Source: Rhabditophanes sp. KR3021
Lineage: Eukaryota; Nematoda; Chromadorea; Rhabditida; Alloionematidae
DNA length: 64,000 nucleotides
Reading direction: 5' to 3'
NCBI GenBank assembly: GCA_963281155.1
Contig: CAUJLY010000006.1
Coordinates: 8,556,001-8,620,000 of the forward strand
The notes beneath the pieces were generated by a model that was given only the letters and a program-made list of their open reading frames with translations, was not told where the DNA came from and made no database searches. A program made the translations under genes and the position numbers. This document shows, in pieces, positions 43,901 through 55,995 of this stretch; the stretch's first letter is position 1, and each line of letters opens with the position of its first letter.

Positions 43901-46489
43901 ACCTTTCAGCATCCATTTGAATTAGCTTTGATTTACACTAAGATTGATATAAATTATCATTTGACCTTTTTGGCGGCGCCACTATTTAAGAGCACTGATT
44001 TAGTACAAAAAATAAGATGTCTCTATCTAGCAAATAGTAAATGCAAATAAAAACGTATTGGCACAATACATCTTGAATGTTTATAATAAATTATTCCTTA
44101 TTTTTTCTAAATCTTTACAATTCCCTCATGATATATTAAGAAGATAGATATAATCATGGTTCCATACTACCGTGATATCTAAATATAAAACATGTATACT
44201 TGAGGCTTGATGTTGTTCGAAATACATCTTTTCTATTGCAAGCATAATTAGCTAAATATTCTTTGTCTTGAACAATATTTTGGTTGACCTAATTTGTCAA
44301 AAAATAACTTTTCTTTTAATTAGTAAATCCACACTCATGCATCATTTTAAGTTGTATCAATTAAGGGCTCATATTTTAGTCATTAACGTCCAAAAAATGG
44401 AGCTTATTTGTAATCGCTATCATTTTGAGAATTGTCGAAAAAACTTACTAATAAATAGAAGGAATTTGTGGGGAGAAGAGAAGTCACGGGATAATTAAAT
44501 AAGATAATTTCGTCATAATTAGATTCATAAGAAGAATACTGATCGAGGAAGGAGTCTGAGCATCTTCTAGTTTTGATAATTAATTGGTATGCAAGAAAAA
44601 GTATCCAGAGTATAAATTTACGATTAAACTCTAATACAACTACTACGTTTTTGTGTGAAAGAGGAGTAGTGTGATTAAGGATGGCTTTTATAACACATAA
44701 TATATAATTTTGCAAATTACTCTAAAATAACATTGAGGTAAAGTGTCTTCTTTTTATGTTTGAAGTTTAAACAAAGATGACGTTTGTTTTCTATTTTGTT
44801 TGTTCAGTCATGTTCAAGGTGAAATTTAATAATTAACGCTTATATGATTAGGATACTGGTAAACTGTTGAATATATTTATTTTGTTGACTTGTCATATCC
44901 ATTATCTTGTCTTTCGCTACACTATGCTAGTAAAAAATAACTACATATAAATAATTATTCGTGTGTCTATTTTCAAAGGATGCGCCTAATTAAATTTTTG
45001 CCACAATAACTTTTTTTCATCATTATATAATATGATTCTTGGCAACTTGACATCGTCTCAAAAAAAATGTTTTTACTACTTTTATAATTATGGACAAATT
45101 GCTGAGAAGGAGCTATAATCATTCTTGTTTTCATGATCGCGTTTTAGAAATTTGTTTTTTAACAAATGTATCACCACATGAAAAAACGTTGATATATTTG
45201 TGTTAAATTTCATGTTGTTTTATACTTAATAACAAGAAAATGTATGAGTATTTATATATTTGGACATTTTTAAATATCAATCATTTTAAAGAGGTAATGA
45301 CTTCTTTTTCTACAATTAATAAACACTCAACCACGTTTTAAGATGTCGTGGATGTTGATATTTTCTATAAATATTTATATTTATGTGGATTTCAATTTGC
45401 TGAATTTTTTAAAGTTTGTATAAAGGGAATATTCCGAATTTGAAGTATATCATAAACTAGAAAATATTTTCCGTCATCATTTGTGCACCTTTTTCATTAA
45501 ATTTTATGATCAAATGATGTTATTATCCCCTTTCACTTTTCAATAAATATAATGTGAATCCAAAAATAAGCTAGACAATTGAACGTTTCTGTTCCATACA
45601 TTTCCACATCATCAGCTTAATTGAATTTCTAAACAACTACTTTTTGTAAGCACTTTGACAAACTACCATTTATTTACCAATTATTTGAATTTACCGGGCC
45701 ATCGGGGTAAAAGAATGTCGAATGGGAATATGTAATTTTTATTAATCCATTTAATAACAAAGAGTTCCCTTCCTTTTATTAATTTATGAATATTTTTAAT
45801 TCGATAAAAACAAATTATCAGTTCAGTACCATTAAAATGAATTTGTTTTTTTGCCATCAAATTACCACACAACTTTTTGCCACAAATTGTTAGTTTGACA
45901 ATTAATGGGAAAAATGGCTAAAAAATTACCGTCTTCTAATGTATTCACAATTTATTTATATTTAAAACCACTCCCTTTTCTATTGTCAAACTGAATATTA
46001 TTGCCACCGTTTTTGAGATAGCACTTTTGTGTGCCTTTTTTCTGTATAATTAATTTTTTAAACAATATACGTCTTTGGCTAAGGTTTTGTTTTTTACAAT
46101 AATTTGATTAAAAATGTCTATTATCTTTAATTTGTTCAATTGGAAGGATAACAAAAAGTTAAGCATTATTCAATTGTTTTGTTGTAAAGTATGACGTCTC
46201 CACCGCTCCTATTTGCATACTTTTCAATTAAACTTTTTTCTCCCGTCAATTATTATCTTTAGCTATAAAAGAGTGCGTTACTCGCTTCATTTACTTTATC
46301 TTTTTATATTGCTCTTCCTGGTATTGGTTGTTTCATATTTACTTTCGGTTTCTTTATTTATTCATAATACATACATTATATCCTTTATACTGGTTAGTAT
46401 TATATATTGTTACAGAAGAACCACCAAACAAAAAGAAGGAAACGCTGTTTTGCTCCGGAGGGTAATATATTGGTTGAAGTGTTTTGTGT
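40924..46489. other. 5.5 kb gene desert
   Basis: No gene is supported. Small frames at 43023-43253 (plus), 44404-44715 (minus, with a GTAAGT site inside) and 45681-45872 (minus) lack domains or spliced partners. TTGGCGCCAA (43137-43146) is a 10-bp E2F-like palindrome. TGTGGCA occurs at least four times here (42572, 43584, 44999, 45878). Confidence 0.5.
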
Positions 46490-48090
46490 ATGGGATTTGT
46501 GGATCGGCCAAAATACATCAAAAATGATATAATGACAATACCTTTTTTCGAAGAAGGCATTCCTGCACGAACAATTAATCAAACCATCATTCGCGAATTA
46601 CTAAAAACCTTCAAGCTTCACCAGTTGTGTGATAGCGTGAGGGAGTTTGTAAGTTACAATGAGGCATGTTGTAATGAGCAATCATCGATGTTTCAGAACT
46701 GCGAAGAGACATATCTCTACAAACTTTTGATGGGCAATTGCTTTATAGTGGTATTTGTAGTAGCTTTAATTGGAAATATTACTAATATCTTCGTCTACAA
46801 TCGTGATCATATCCGTTTTTATTTGGCTATCAAATTGTTATGTACAAAATTGTTTGTAAACACCCTAACAATGCTATTTATGCTTCCACACACCCTTAGA
46901 CTTTTAAATGTCTGGTCTACTGGAACTGCTGCTGATCGCTTTTATTGGGTTTATTGGCCATATGAAACTTTTTTTGTTAATACGCTTGGTTTTTGTGCAA
47001 CGTGGTAGGTTCCTTTATTTCCAAAATTAGTTACTCTTTTTAGGTTAACCGTGCTAATGACTGCTGAATGCTTCATTAACGTCTACTCCCCTGGTTTATC
47101 CAAGCAATTTTGCACCAAAAGAAACATAATAATCTGTTACTTAATCATATTCGTGCTTGGCATGCTGATGGGATCTATTTATCCACTAAATAGAGATGTT
47201 CAATATCATAATCACTGTGGAAAATGGAAAGCCATTATATCAACATCGGAATGTAAGCTTAAAAGACTAATTTTACGCCAGCACATTAAACAATATATGC
47301 GCAATCCCTTCCATATATTTGGTGGAAACATTATCTCTAATAACGTTTAATGAAGTCAAAATCTATTGTTTATTTTTAGTTCATTAACTCACTTAATTCC
47401 TTTTCAGCAGCTTTAATGAATACCATGGAAAGAGGACATACCATTGTCAACTTGTTTTTGACAATCCTAATTCCCGTAACATTGTTGTGTTTTTTAACAG
47501 CAGCCATCGTATGGAAGTTTGTGTTTCAACGTTCAACGAAATCAGGTGTAATTTTGAAACTAAGCTCTGAAAAGAGATGTGTCACTAGAATTACTTTGAT
47601 TACTACAATTCTTTTGCTTGTCTCTGAACTGCCAGCAGTCCCAGTCTTCTTGTATTCATTCTTTAGTGGACCCAAAGTTATCCATGCCAACAAGGGTCTC
47701 TGTATTTGGCATTCTGTTTCTCACTTTTTAGGCATTTGCAGCGCTTCACTTTCATTTTTTGTTTATTTTTTCTTCTCACAAAGATTCAGGCAAACAGTAC
47801 TTGTAGCAATTAAGACTTTGGCAAAGAGAATATGTCCTAACTGGTCAAAAAATCAAAACTCCCTCAACACAATTCCCTCTCAAAGTGAAGAAAAAATGCA
47901 GGTCAATCACCGTCGCCGTAGTTCTTACATGATCTCAGACAATAATGGTTTATTTAGTCGTAACTCTAAGCGAAGAACATCATCATCCAATGGTATATAC
48001 AAGCAAAAATCAAGTATGGAATTAGAAAACGAAGCCACATGCATGCAACTTTTATCAGCAATTCCTAGCGGACCCGTTAGTAATGTTTGA
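46490..48090 (+). CDS. Peptide-type rhodopsin-like GPCR (FMRFamide-receptor-like), divergent
   Basis: Exons 46490-47004, 47044-47252 and 47408-48090, with introns of 39 and 155 nt, give 468 residues from ATG 46490 or 454 from ATG 46532. An N-terminal ~85-residue region with several Cys precedes helix 1 (MGNCFIVVFVVALIGNITNIFVY, with the GN signature). Helix 3 ends LTVLMTAECFINVYSP, where invertebrate FMRFamide-type receptors have TxERYIAVxxP. Helices 5-7 follow (VNLFLTILIPVTLLCFL; RITLITTILLLVSELPAVP; SASLSFFVYFFFSQRFRQTV). The tail has basic-Ser clusters (RRRSSYM, KRRTSSS), kinase-site-like. Ligand unknown. The second intron's donor is uncertain: GTAAGC at 47253 is canonical, but GTGGAA nearer 47330 is also in phase and would add ~27 residues to the second extracellular loop. 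Confidence 0.82.
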
Positions 48091-49101
48091 ATCCTTCCTA
48101 ACTACCCCATCAAAATAAAATATATTGCTGTCCAAACTTATTTAATCCGTATGCATCAAGTATTTACAGAAAAACACTTAAATTGAGACTCTCAAATAAA
48201 AAAATAGATCTTCAATATTTTAGTAGTTACCCTAAACAACCATTTTGTTATTTTCAAACAATTATCAAAGTTTAATTTATGACTTTATTTATATTGGATT
48301 TGTATCAGTATAAAATATGTGCGCGAATAAAGTATTTTTGTACTCATCTATCTGTGGAAATGCAATATATTCTGGTTTTTATTCGTTATCAAGAAATTTA
48401 GAATTAGAAAAATGTAAGTTTGCAACAATTTTTGTTTTGCTTTTTAAAATACTCAATGCTTCTTAAATAAATATCTGCTTGCTACTCAAAATAACTCCCA
48501 TCTTCTAAAAGGCTTGCACTCAGTTATGAAATAATTTATATTAGCAGCTATGATCTAGAAGATTTAAATTAGTAAGGTGCTACTCTTAATCTAAAAACTA
48601 CCTGGTAATCATTGGAGTAAATAATTGAATTGAACGTGATATTTATTTAACAGAGTGTCATAATAATCATCCGATTGGAACAATTTAAGAAAAAGTAAAG
48701 AAAAATGCACTCTTGATTTAGTGAGTTGATACCTTTAATCAGCAAACATGTCTCTAAATTATTCGACGGCATTTGTTTAGTTCACATTAAATATGATTCT
48801 GATGGAATTGGAATTAATTTTATCTAGAGAACAACTCTTTAATTCAGCTAATCAGCTTAACGAACAACTACTTCTAGATACTGTTATTTTTTGAAATTAG
48901 AATTAAATATTGGGGATGGCACAAGTAGAAGCTAAGAAGAGATGAATACATTAGGTTCAATGCTTAACCATTTTTCCAAACTCACAAATTTAAGCAAACG
49001 TTTTAATTACCATTTATTTTGCATTAATAATGATCATAATAACATGCTTGGCATTTAAATAAGTTAAAAGAGATCAAATATAAATAATTTTGACAAAGTT
49101 T
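48091..49101. other. Intergenic, no gene seen
   Basis: About 1 kb between the convergent ends of the peptide GPCR (plus) and the MAM-domain gene (minus). It holds their 3'UTRs and AT-rich filler. Confidence 0.6.
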
Positions 49102-51392
49102 CTAAGAAATACTTCTCATGTCACTATAATATTGACTTTGCTTTCCTTCGCAAACAGCAACTTTAATATTGTCAATGGCAATAGATGTTTTTTCCACGGA
49201 ATCATCAGCATTGTGAGCAATCAAGTAAAATTTGATTGTTCCTGGCGGAAGTTCAATGTCTTTATTTTGCCAATTGTAGGCATTTCTTGGAGTTAAAGTC
49301 TTAAGAATAGGAGGGCATTGAGTAAACGATTCAATTTTTCTGAAGGGTTTTGTATCCTTATCAATTGTACACATTCTTATTGTTGCTGCATAAGATGGAC
49401 GGTAGTATTGGAAGTAAATTACATTTATTTGATTTAATTCTAATAGAGGTGATTCCAAAATTGCAAAATCTCCCGGTCCCAATAAAGTACTGATAAAACC
49501 ATGTTGACCCGCATAAGGTCTAATGTCAGTTTGTCGTGTCAATGGAAAGCCATATCCTTTGCTTCGCAATGTCCAGGGTACTTTTGTCAATCCATGATTT
49601 AAGTAGTTCCCAGCATCATCTGAAAATAATCAAAATCGAGTTTATTTAATTTGCTTTCTTACCATTAAAATTGCAGTTTAACAAATCACAATAATGGGTG
49701 TTGTGTTCAGTTATTACTACAGGAATTATAGTTGTTGAAATTGGTGTTGTTGTAGATGTTGTTGTTGAGACGGCTCTTGTAGTTTTCACGGTCACTGGCT
49801 TGATCGTGGTGGTGGTTGTAGGTTTCAATGCAACAGACTTCTTATTACAACTACCAACGTATGCAATTTCATCTAGTATGAAAAATTCATTCTTTGAGTT
49901 TTTACTGAATTCAGGTATAATGTTCAACTAAAATAAATAAGTTACATTCAATTGAAATGTCAGAATTACCGTGAAGGGCTCTAAAATATCTTCTTCGAAT
50001 TCAAATAATGCCAAATTCGAGTCTGTTTTTACACCTTCCTGCGATGAAGGCTCCATACAAATAGTCATTTCACTGTCATCTTCAAACCCTAACGCACAAA
50101 CCTGAATTTTAACTTTACCATTTGACCAATATCTCATTAATAATTTCCCTGATCCAGTTTGGCAAGGTAATGGATCGGAAGAAAACATTGATGTTCCTTG
50201 GATGACCAATGCAGCTGGATATGATGGTCCATCCTTTTTCAAATGCTCTTCGAATGAAGGTATTGCTCCAGCTTCAATAGTTGCCCATCTTCCAGCTTCA
50301 CTTCCCCACAAACATGGAAAATCAAATCCGAAATCACATAACAAGTCAGAGGTATCGTTGACTATTGTTCCACGTCTTTTATCAAACAATGGCGATGTTT
50401 TACTACCAATTATCAACAAGTCGAATTCTTGTTCACTATCATCTGTTGACGAACCTAGTAAATATTTTGAATTATGTTGTTTTAAAGAAAAATTGTATAC
50501 TCCTTGCAAAGCAGTTACTTTTCCTAGTGCAGACGTTGTTAAATTGTCTTCAGGTAAAGTGACGGATGTTAGTGAGAATTTTTTATGCACTAAATTAGGT
50601 AACGGTTGTTTCTTTGGCTGTTCAATGGTTACTGGTTTTAAAGTGGTTGTTTCTAATTCGGTTGCCATTGTCCAGGGTAGTTTTGCATTTTCCGGACTTT
50701 GTGTTGTTGCTGGAGTGACGTGGGAAACAGGTGCTTTTCGTGGTACTTCCATGTTTGTTTGGGCACATCCTGGGCTTGAGTAGACAATGTCATCGATAAC
50801 AATTAGGCCTGGCTTTCCATTTGGTATAATTGAGAGAGAAAAGGGGTGGTCTATTGGTGGAATACCTAAAGCTAATTTAGCTGGCATCTTTGGAACACTT
50901 GACAAAACTCCTGTGCAATTGAATTTTTCATTATTCTGACGAACTAGACATATTTCGAAATTTGTTTGCCCGACTATCCAATACACAAATGTAATAACTC
51001 CATTTCCAGACTGGCATGGAATCAAATCAGAAGTGAGCGCATCTGCAGGCCCACCTCGCGATTCAATTAAAGTATATGGTTCCTCTAAATGATAGATTAA
51101 TAAGGAAATGGTAAATAAACGAACTTGGTAATTCCATTGTTCCTGTAGCTGCAAACCATAATAATGGTTCAGGTTCCCCTTTGGCTAATTTCCATGTATC
51201 TCCATTATTTCCAGTACTTAGCCACTTACAATCATTCTCAAAATTACAATCAAAAGAAGTGGTAGTAGAAAAAGAAGTTTGGGGAATATGCTTAAGATTT
51301 GAAGTGGTTACAAATAAGCCTAATGCCATTTGCAAGATCCTTCCCACAAACATCGAAGATCCGCCATTTTGGACAACTCCTAAATTATCCAT
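49102..51392 (-). CDS. Secreted or surface protein with three MAM domains and mucin-like linkers
   Basis: Exons 51392-51125, 51084-49970, 49927-49663 and 49619-49102, with introns of 40, 42 and 43 nt, give 721 residues. Residues 14-31 (MFVGRILQMALGLFVTTS) are the only hydrophobic stretch, serving as signal peptide or anchor. Three MAM-like modules begin at FDCNFENDCKW (about 48), CDFGFDFPCLWGSEAGRW (about 340) and LNCNFNGDDAGNY (about 540). Each shows the CxFExxxC-W start, G-(D/R)-W, aliphatic beta strands and a closing IDNIxV or IDDIVY strand followed by Cys. A Pro/Thr linker and a Thr-rich stretch (about 500-535) look O-glycosylated. MAM domains mediate adhesion or oligomerisation. No enzyme domain is attached, so its role is unknown. 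The stop is TAG. Confidence 0.85.
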
Positions 51393-52719
51393 TTAAATCT
51401 ATAAAAAGTCAAGTTATAAAATATGTCTTTAAATAGTAACATTTCGGTCGAATACAAGGACAAACTGTTTCCCTTAACAAGTTGTAAATGTCAAGTTAGT
51501 ATATAAAAAGAATTGGTTATTAATAAGCAATAAGAATATCATGAGAATGATTAATATTTGCCATGCATTCATAAACTTATCATTAGTATGTATATTTAAA
51601 ACCGAGAAGGTGGGATGTGTCTTTTGATTACATGTTGTATGTACATTCAATTGAATTCAACTTTATTGTGGTCAAAGTCAAGTGCAATCACGATATGATT
51701 CAAAAATACGGTTATGGAAATGAATAATAAGGGGAAAGAAAGGGTGTAGTTTTGAGGAAGTTTGGTGTTAAATTACAATCCCCAATGAAAGCTATGCGAT
51801 ATTTTTGTGAATGCAATTAATTCTATCTGAATTAGTAATTTGGATTGTAGTTTTGATAAAATTCAAGTAGTCATGTTTGTGTAATTATTTTTAATTCAAG
51901 CTAATGTGCAAATATTATGACTATGAATTTTGTATTATAGATATATACAAATGTTACATTAGAAAGGGACATTTGTATCAGCAAAAATAAGACAGATTTA
52001 GGAATTAAAAAAGTAGGTATTAAGACATTTAGTTCAACAAAAAGAGTTAAATTGCGCGTTTTAAGTTATGCCAGATATCAAAAGAACCTCATAAATTGCA
52101 AACCCTTTGTTTGAATATATGTCGTATTAGTAGTGATTTGACGTCAAGTTATTGTATTTGGTTTGAATATAATATCTGCATATACTTACACTCTGATAGA
52201 TATTATTTGTCACAGATCACCCTATAAAAACATTGAAAGGGAAAAATAGAAAGCGATGGAAATAGAAAATGTAAAAAAATGAAAGATATATACTAAGAAC
52301 GTTATTATCTGGATTTGTGCTCGATATATCAAGGATATGCATTAAGATCAATAAACAGTTAAGGCTGTCATGATTTTGTTAAAGGAAATGTATGTGAAAT
52401 ACAATGGATAGCAGGGGTGGATGTCCTGATTAAAAGTAGAAGGATATGATGTTAATGAGAATGTCTAATAAATTCATGATACTTTTAATGAAGTATGTGT
52501 TAAAAATGTAATTGTAATTAAGATTGCTCCATATTTTATTTTGTGAATGTTAATATGCTTCATTATTTTGAACAATTTAGTAGACAAACGAATAATAAAT
52601 TTGCTATTAAAACTTGATAAAGTTAGATACTTATTTGTGCTAATATGCTTCATTTTTAAATAGTTTAACAGATAAAAGAATAATAAATTTATTATTAGAA
52701 ATATTTACAATTTAATTAT
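51393..52719. other. Intergenic, no gene seen; tandem duplication at right end
   Basis: About 1.3 kb. The only structure is a ~62-bp duplication (52551-52702) immediately downstream of the P-type ATPase stop codon. Confidence 0.6.
52551..52702. repeat. Diverged ~62-bp direct duplication, 90-bp period
   Basis: 52551-52612 and 52641-52700 both begin TAATATGCTTCATT and contain GAATAATAAATTT, with small internal differences. They lie just past the ATPase stop, so within its likely 3'UTR or flank. Confidence 0.65.
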
Positions 52720-55700
52720 TTACCAATCAAACCAAACAAGCCATGTATATTTAGAGTTACGGCGGAATAAGTACTTTCTAAATTCATTGAAAAATGTGAT
52801 AAAAATACCCGAACACACTGCAACGATCCAAACAAAGTAAGGTGGGGGTTTGATTTGGAGCCAGTTATTTAAAAATGGAACATACAAAAAGACTAAAGTT
52901 GTGACTATTTCAAAAAAAACTGAAAAAATTAAATATCCATTGAAGGTAGACTTGCGAATAATAGAGGCTCTGTACGTTGAACAGTTTAGGACATGAAATG
53001 CTTGAGATATGACTAAAGTTATGTGCCATGCTCCACTAGCTTCTTGGATAATGCGCAATGCTTCAGAATCTTGGGAAATATTTAAACTAGATATTTTTGA
53101 AGGTGTAACTCCATAATGAGCATACGTTAAATGATATGATAAAAGACATGCCAAGGTGATTATACTCCCTATTTGAATGTAACAGTAGGATAATAATTTC
53201 CATGGCACTTGCCCAACACAATTTTTTGTTTTTGGCCTTTTTACATCGAAGGCTAATTCTTTTTGAAAAATTAAGGCAATGGAGGGTGGTAATTCAGAGA
53301 ATAGATCGATTACCATCACTTGAATTGAGTTTAAAATCAGGGGATAGCCTAATGTGAATGACAGCATTATTGGAATGATTTCAGGCAACATATGTGACAA
53401 TGTGTAACTAATTGATTTCTTGATATTCAAATAAAGCATCTTGCCTTCAATTATGCCATCCATGATGGTTGGTAAACTTGTGCTTTTGGCTATGACGTCA
53501 GCTGCCTCCTGCGCTAATGAGCTACCTACCGCATTGACAGCTAATCCGATATTTGCTTCTTTTAATGCAGGTGAATCGAGGACACCGTGACCAGTGACTG
53601 TTACAATTTCACCTAATCTTTGGCATGCACGTACAATTTCCAGTCTATGACGTGGTCGTGCTCTTGAAAAAATAATTAAACCATGACTATGTAATAATCT
53701 TCTCCATAATTCATCTGTCATCTCACCTAACACATCTGAATGTATGACCTCCGTATCTCTCAAGCTTCTTCCTTCGAATTCGCCTAGAGCCAATTCCGAT
53801 TGTAATTTACGGTAATTTATTTTTGTCGAAAGTCCATTCATTATATGGTTTCCAGCGGCCTTTAAACTTTCAGGGTGATCGCCCGAAGTTATTAGCAATG
53901 AAATACCAGCAGCTTTGAGTTTTTCTACCGCCGATTTGACATTCGCTCGAATTAATGTCTCAATTCCTGTCATTCCAACGAAACACCACTTATCATCGAG
54001 ACAATTCAGACCTGGGTGCAAATTGCCATATCTACGAACTTCTGCAAAGTCAATATCGGCTGGGGCAATAAACTTTTTATTGGCAAAACCAATGCATGAC
54101 AGACGTTTCGATGCAAATTCGACAAAGGCCTCCTCAAAGGCAACTTCAATTTCCAAGTTCAACTCAACATCCTTATCGCCAGCCAACACGGTCGAACATT
54201 TTCTGTAAATTTCTTCGGCAGCACCCTTCACCATCATGATATATTCATATTGAGGAACTTTTTGGCGATGGCTTCGTTTTTTTGCTGTTTCTCCATTATT
54301 GTCCTTTAGCCTTATCTCATCATCCTCATATATAACACCCCTTTCAACATTTTTAACAATGACAAAGTGTTTTCTGTTATTAACATCAAATGGCTCCTCA
54401 TATACAATTGGAAATTTGGAACGCATTGTCTCAATTTGATTAGCTGACATGATACTCCTAACAAACTTTATAATGGAAATGTCAGTTGGTTTGCCTCGAA
54501 TATGCTGAGGAATGAGGTCCCGATGAAATACAGCATTCTCATACTCATATTTTGTGTTCTTAAACTGCTTTCTTGTTTCATAATCTACATCAAGACAACT
54601 TTTGTCGAGTTGGAAAGCACTCTTAGAAAAAGAATCGTACTCGAAAACTGCACGATTACAGATTGTCATTATTTGTAGTAAAGTAGTCATTGAAGAACAC
54701 AACTTTAAATTGCTTTTTACCCCATTACTTTGGCTGTCTTTTTTTGTAGTTTGAAGGTCGGAAGCTGTATAGGTTTGAGTATTGCAATAAACACTTATAA
54801 CCTTTTGATGAGATGTATCCATGATTGTATTTTTGTCACAAAGTAAAACAGTCGTCGTTCCCAAGGTATCAGCCATCTCTAGCTTTTTGATAAACATTTG
54901 CTGCTTTTCCAAGCGTCTAGCAATAATAATCATTTGAGTGGTAACAATAACTGTTAATCCTTGAGGAATATTTGACAAAACAACAACCAAAAATCCATTT
55001 ATAAAAACATTCATTACATGTTTTGGTGTACTTAAGTCATTCAAAATTAAACCCGTAATAAATGTAACCAAACCAACGGCAAATGAGATAAAAGTGACAG
55101 CCCAAACAAAGGTAGAATATTCCCTTTCGAGGCCCGTTCTCTTGGAACCAGCGTATTTTGTTTCTTTAATGAGCTGCCCAATAACAGTGTCATTGCCTGT
55201 TCTTATCACTAGGCCAAGAGCACACCCCTGACTCACATAACTACCTTTGTAAGCAATATTTCGAGCCTTTAGTACATCACATCCCCGCTTTTCTACGCCT
55301 TCCGCGCACTCAAAAGAATGAGTCTGCCCAGTCAGCCATGATGATTCAACTCTAAGGTTATTAGTTTTCAATAACCTCAAGTCAGCGACTATCCTATCTC
55401 CATTTTTGATATAAATCAAGTCACCAGGCACCACATTTGTTGCACCTGTCGTACATCTTCCCCCGTCGCGAATCAACTCACACTGATTATATACTAATTT
55501 TTGAAAATTCTTAACCTGATTAATGATCTTTTGCTTCTGAACTAAACTCGCCACCACCATAACATTCAAAACTAAGGTCAAAAATATTGCCATACTAAGC
55601 TCCATGTGACGTGTTGGATCAAGAAAAAAAATTAGCAAGCAGATTGCTGCTGACGATAACATCAGTACACGGAAGGTGTGCAACAACTCGTAAATATACA

Positions 55701-55995
55701 ATAATCCCCAGTAAAATTTGTTTTTCAAACAGTCATTTTCCTCAATTATGATGTTGGATCCATTCACTTTTTTTTTACACATAGCTTCTTCGGTCGTTAA
55801 ACCTCTTGACATCGAAATGTTCTCTATATTTAAACGCGACAGGGCATACATATTTGATAATCCTTCGAAATTCATTTCATGTTCTATTAGGTAATACTTT
55901 TCATGAATTTTCTAAAAAAATATGATACAGTGATGTATGTACTAGTAATTACTTACCCTCAGTAAATCTTCCCCATCTTCCCGTACCAGATTCAT
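52720..55995 (-). CDS. Na+/K+-ATPase alpha-like P-type protein with degenerate catalytic motifs
   Basis: Exons 55995-55957 and 55911-52720, with a 45-nt intron, give 1076 residues, slightly longer than an Na/K-ATPase alpha subunit. Architecture and many blocks are group IIC (RRLEKQQMFIKKLEMADTLG, VKGAAEEI, SGDHPES, VIDLFSELPP). Phosphorylation-cycle motifs are altered: TGES is TGQT (Gln209), PEGL is PQGL (Gln330), DKTGTLT is DKNTIMD (Asp372 kept), TGDGVND is TGHGVLD (His788), and DPPR is TLIR. The lost A-domain Glu and TGDG Asp are needed for dephosphorylation and Mg binding in known pumps, so ion transport is doubtful. Helix-6 Asp is kept while its neighbour is Glu. The ATG sits just after a TTTTTAG acceptor, implying a 5'UTR intron. 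A structural or regulatory role is inferred. Confidence 0.9.

Noticed and set aside
44404..44715. 103-codon minus-strand frame with an internal GTAAGT
   Set aside because: No downstream acceptor or continuing exon found and no recognisable domain.
45681..45872. Minus frame resembling a chromodomain strand (RELFVIKWINK)
   Set aside because: Too short and lacking the aromatic cage pattern; likely chance.
46213..46527. Hydrophobic 104-codon plus frame before the peptide GPCR
   Set aside because: Starts at TTG, and the hydrophobicity is explained by T-rich DNA; it overlaps the real GPCR start in another frame.
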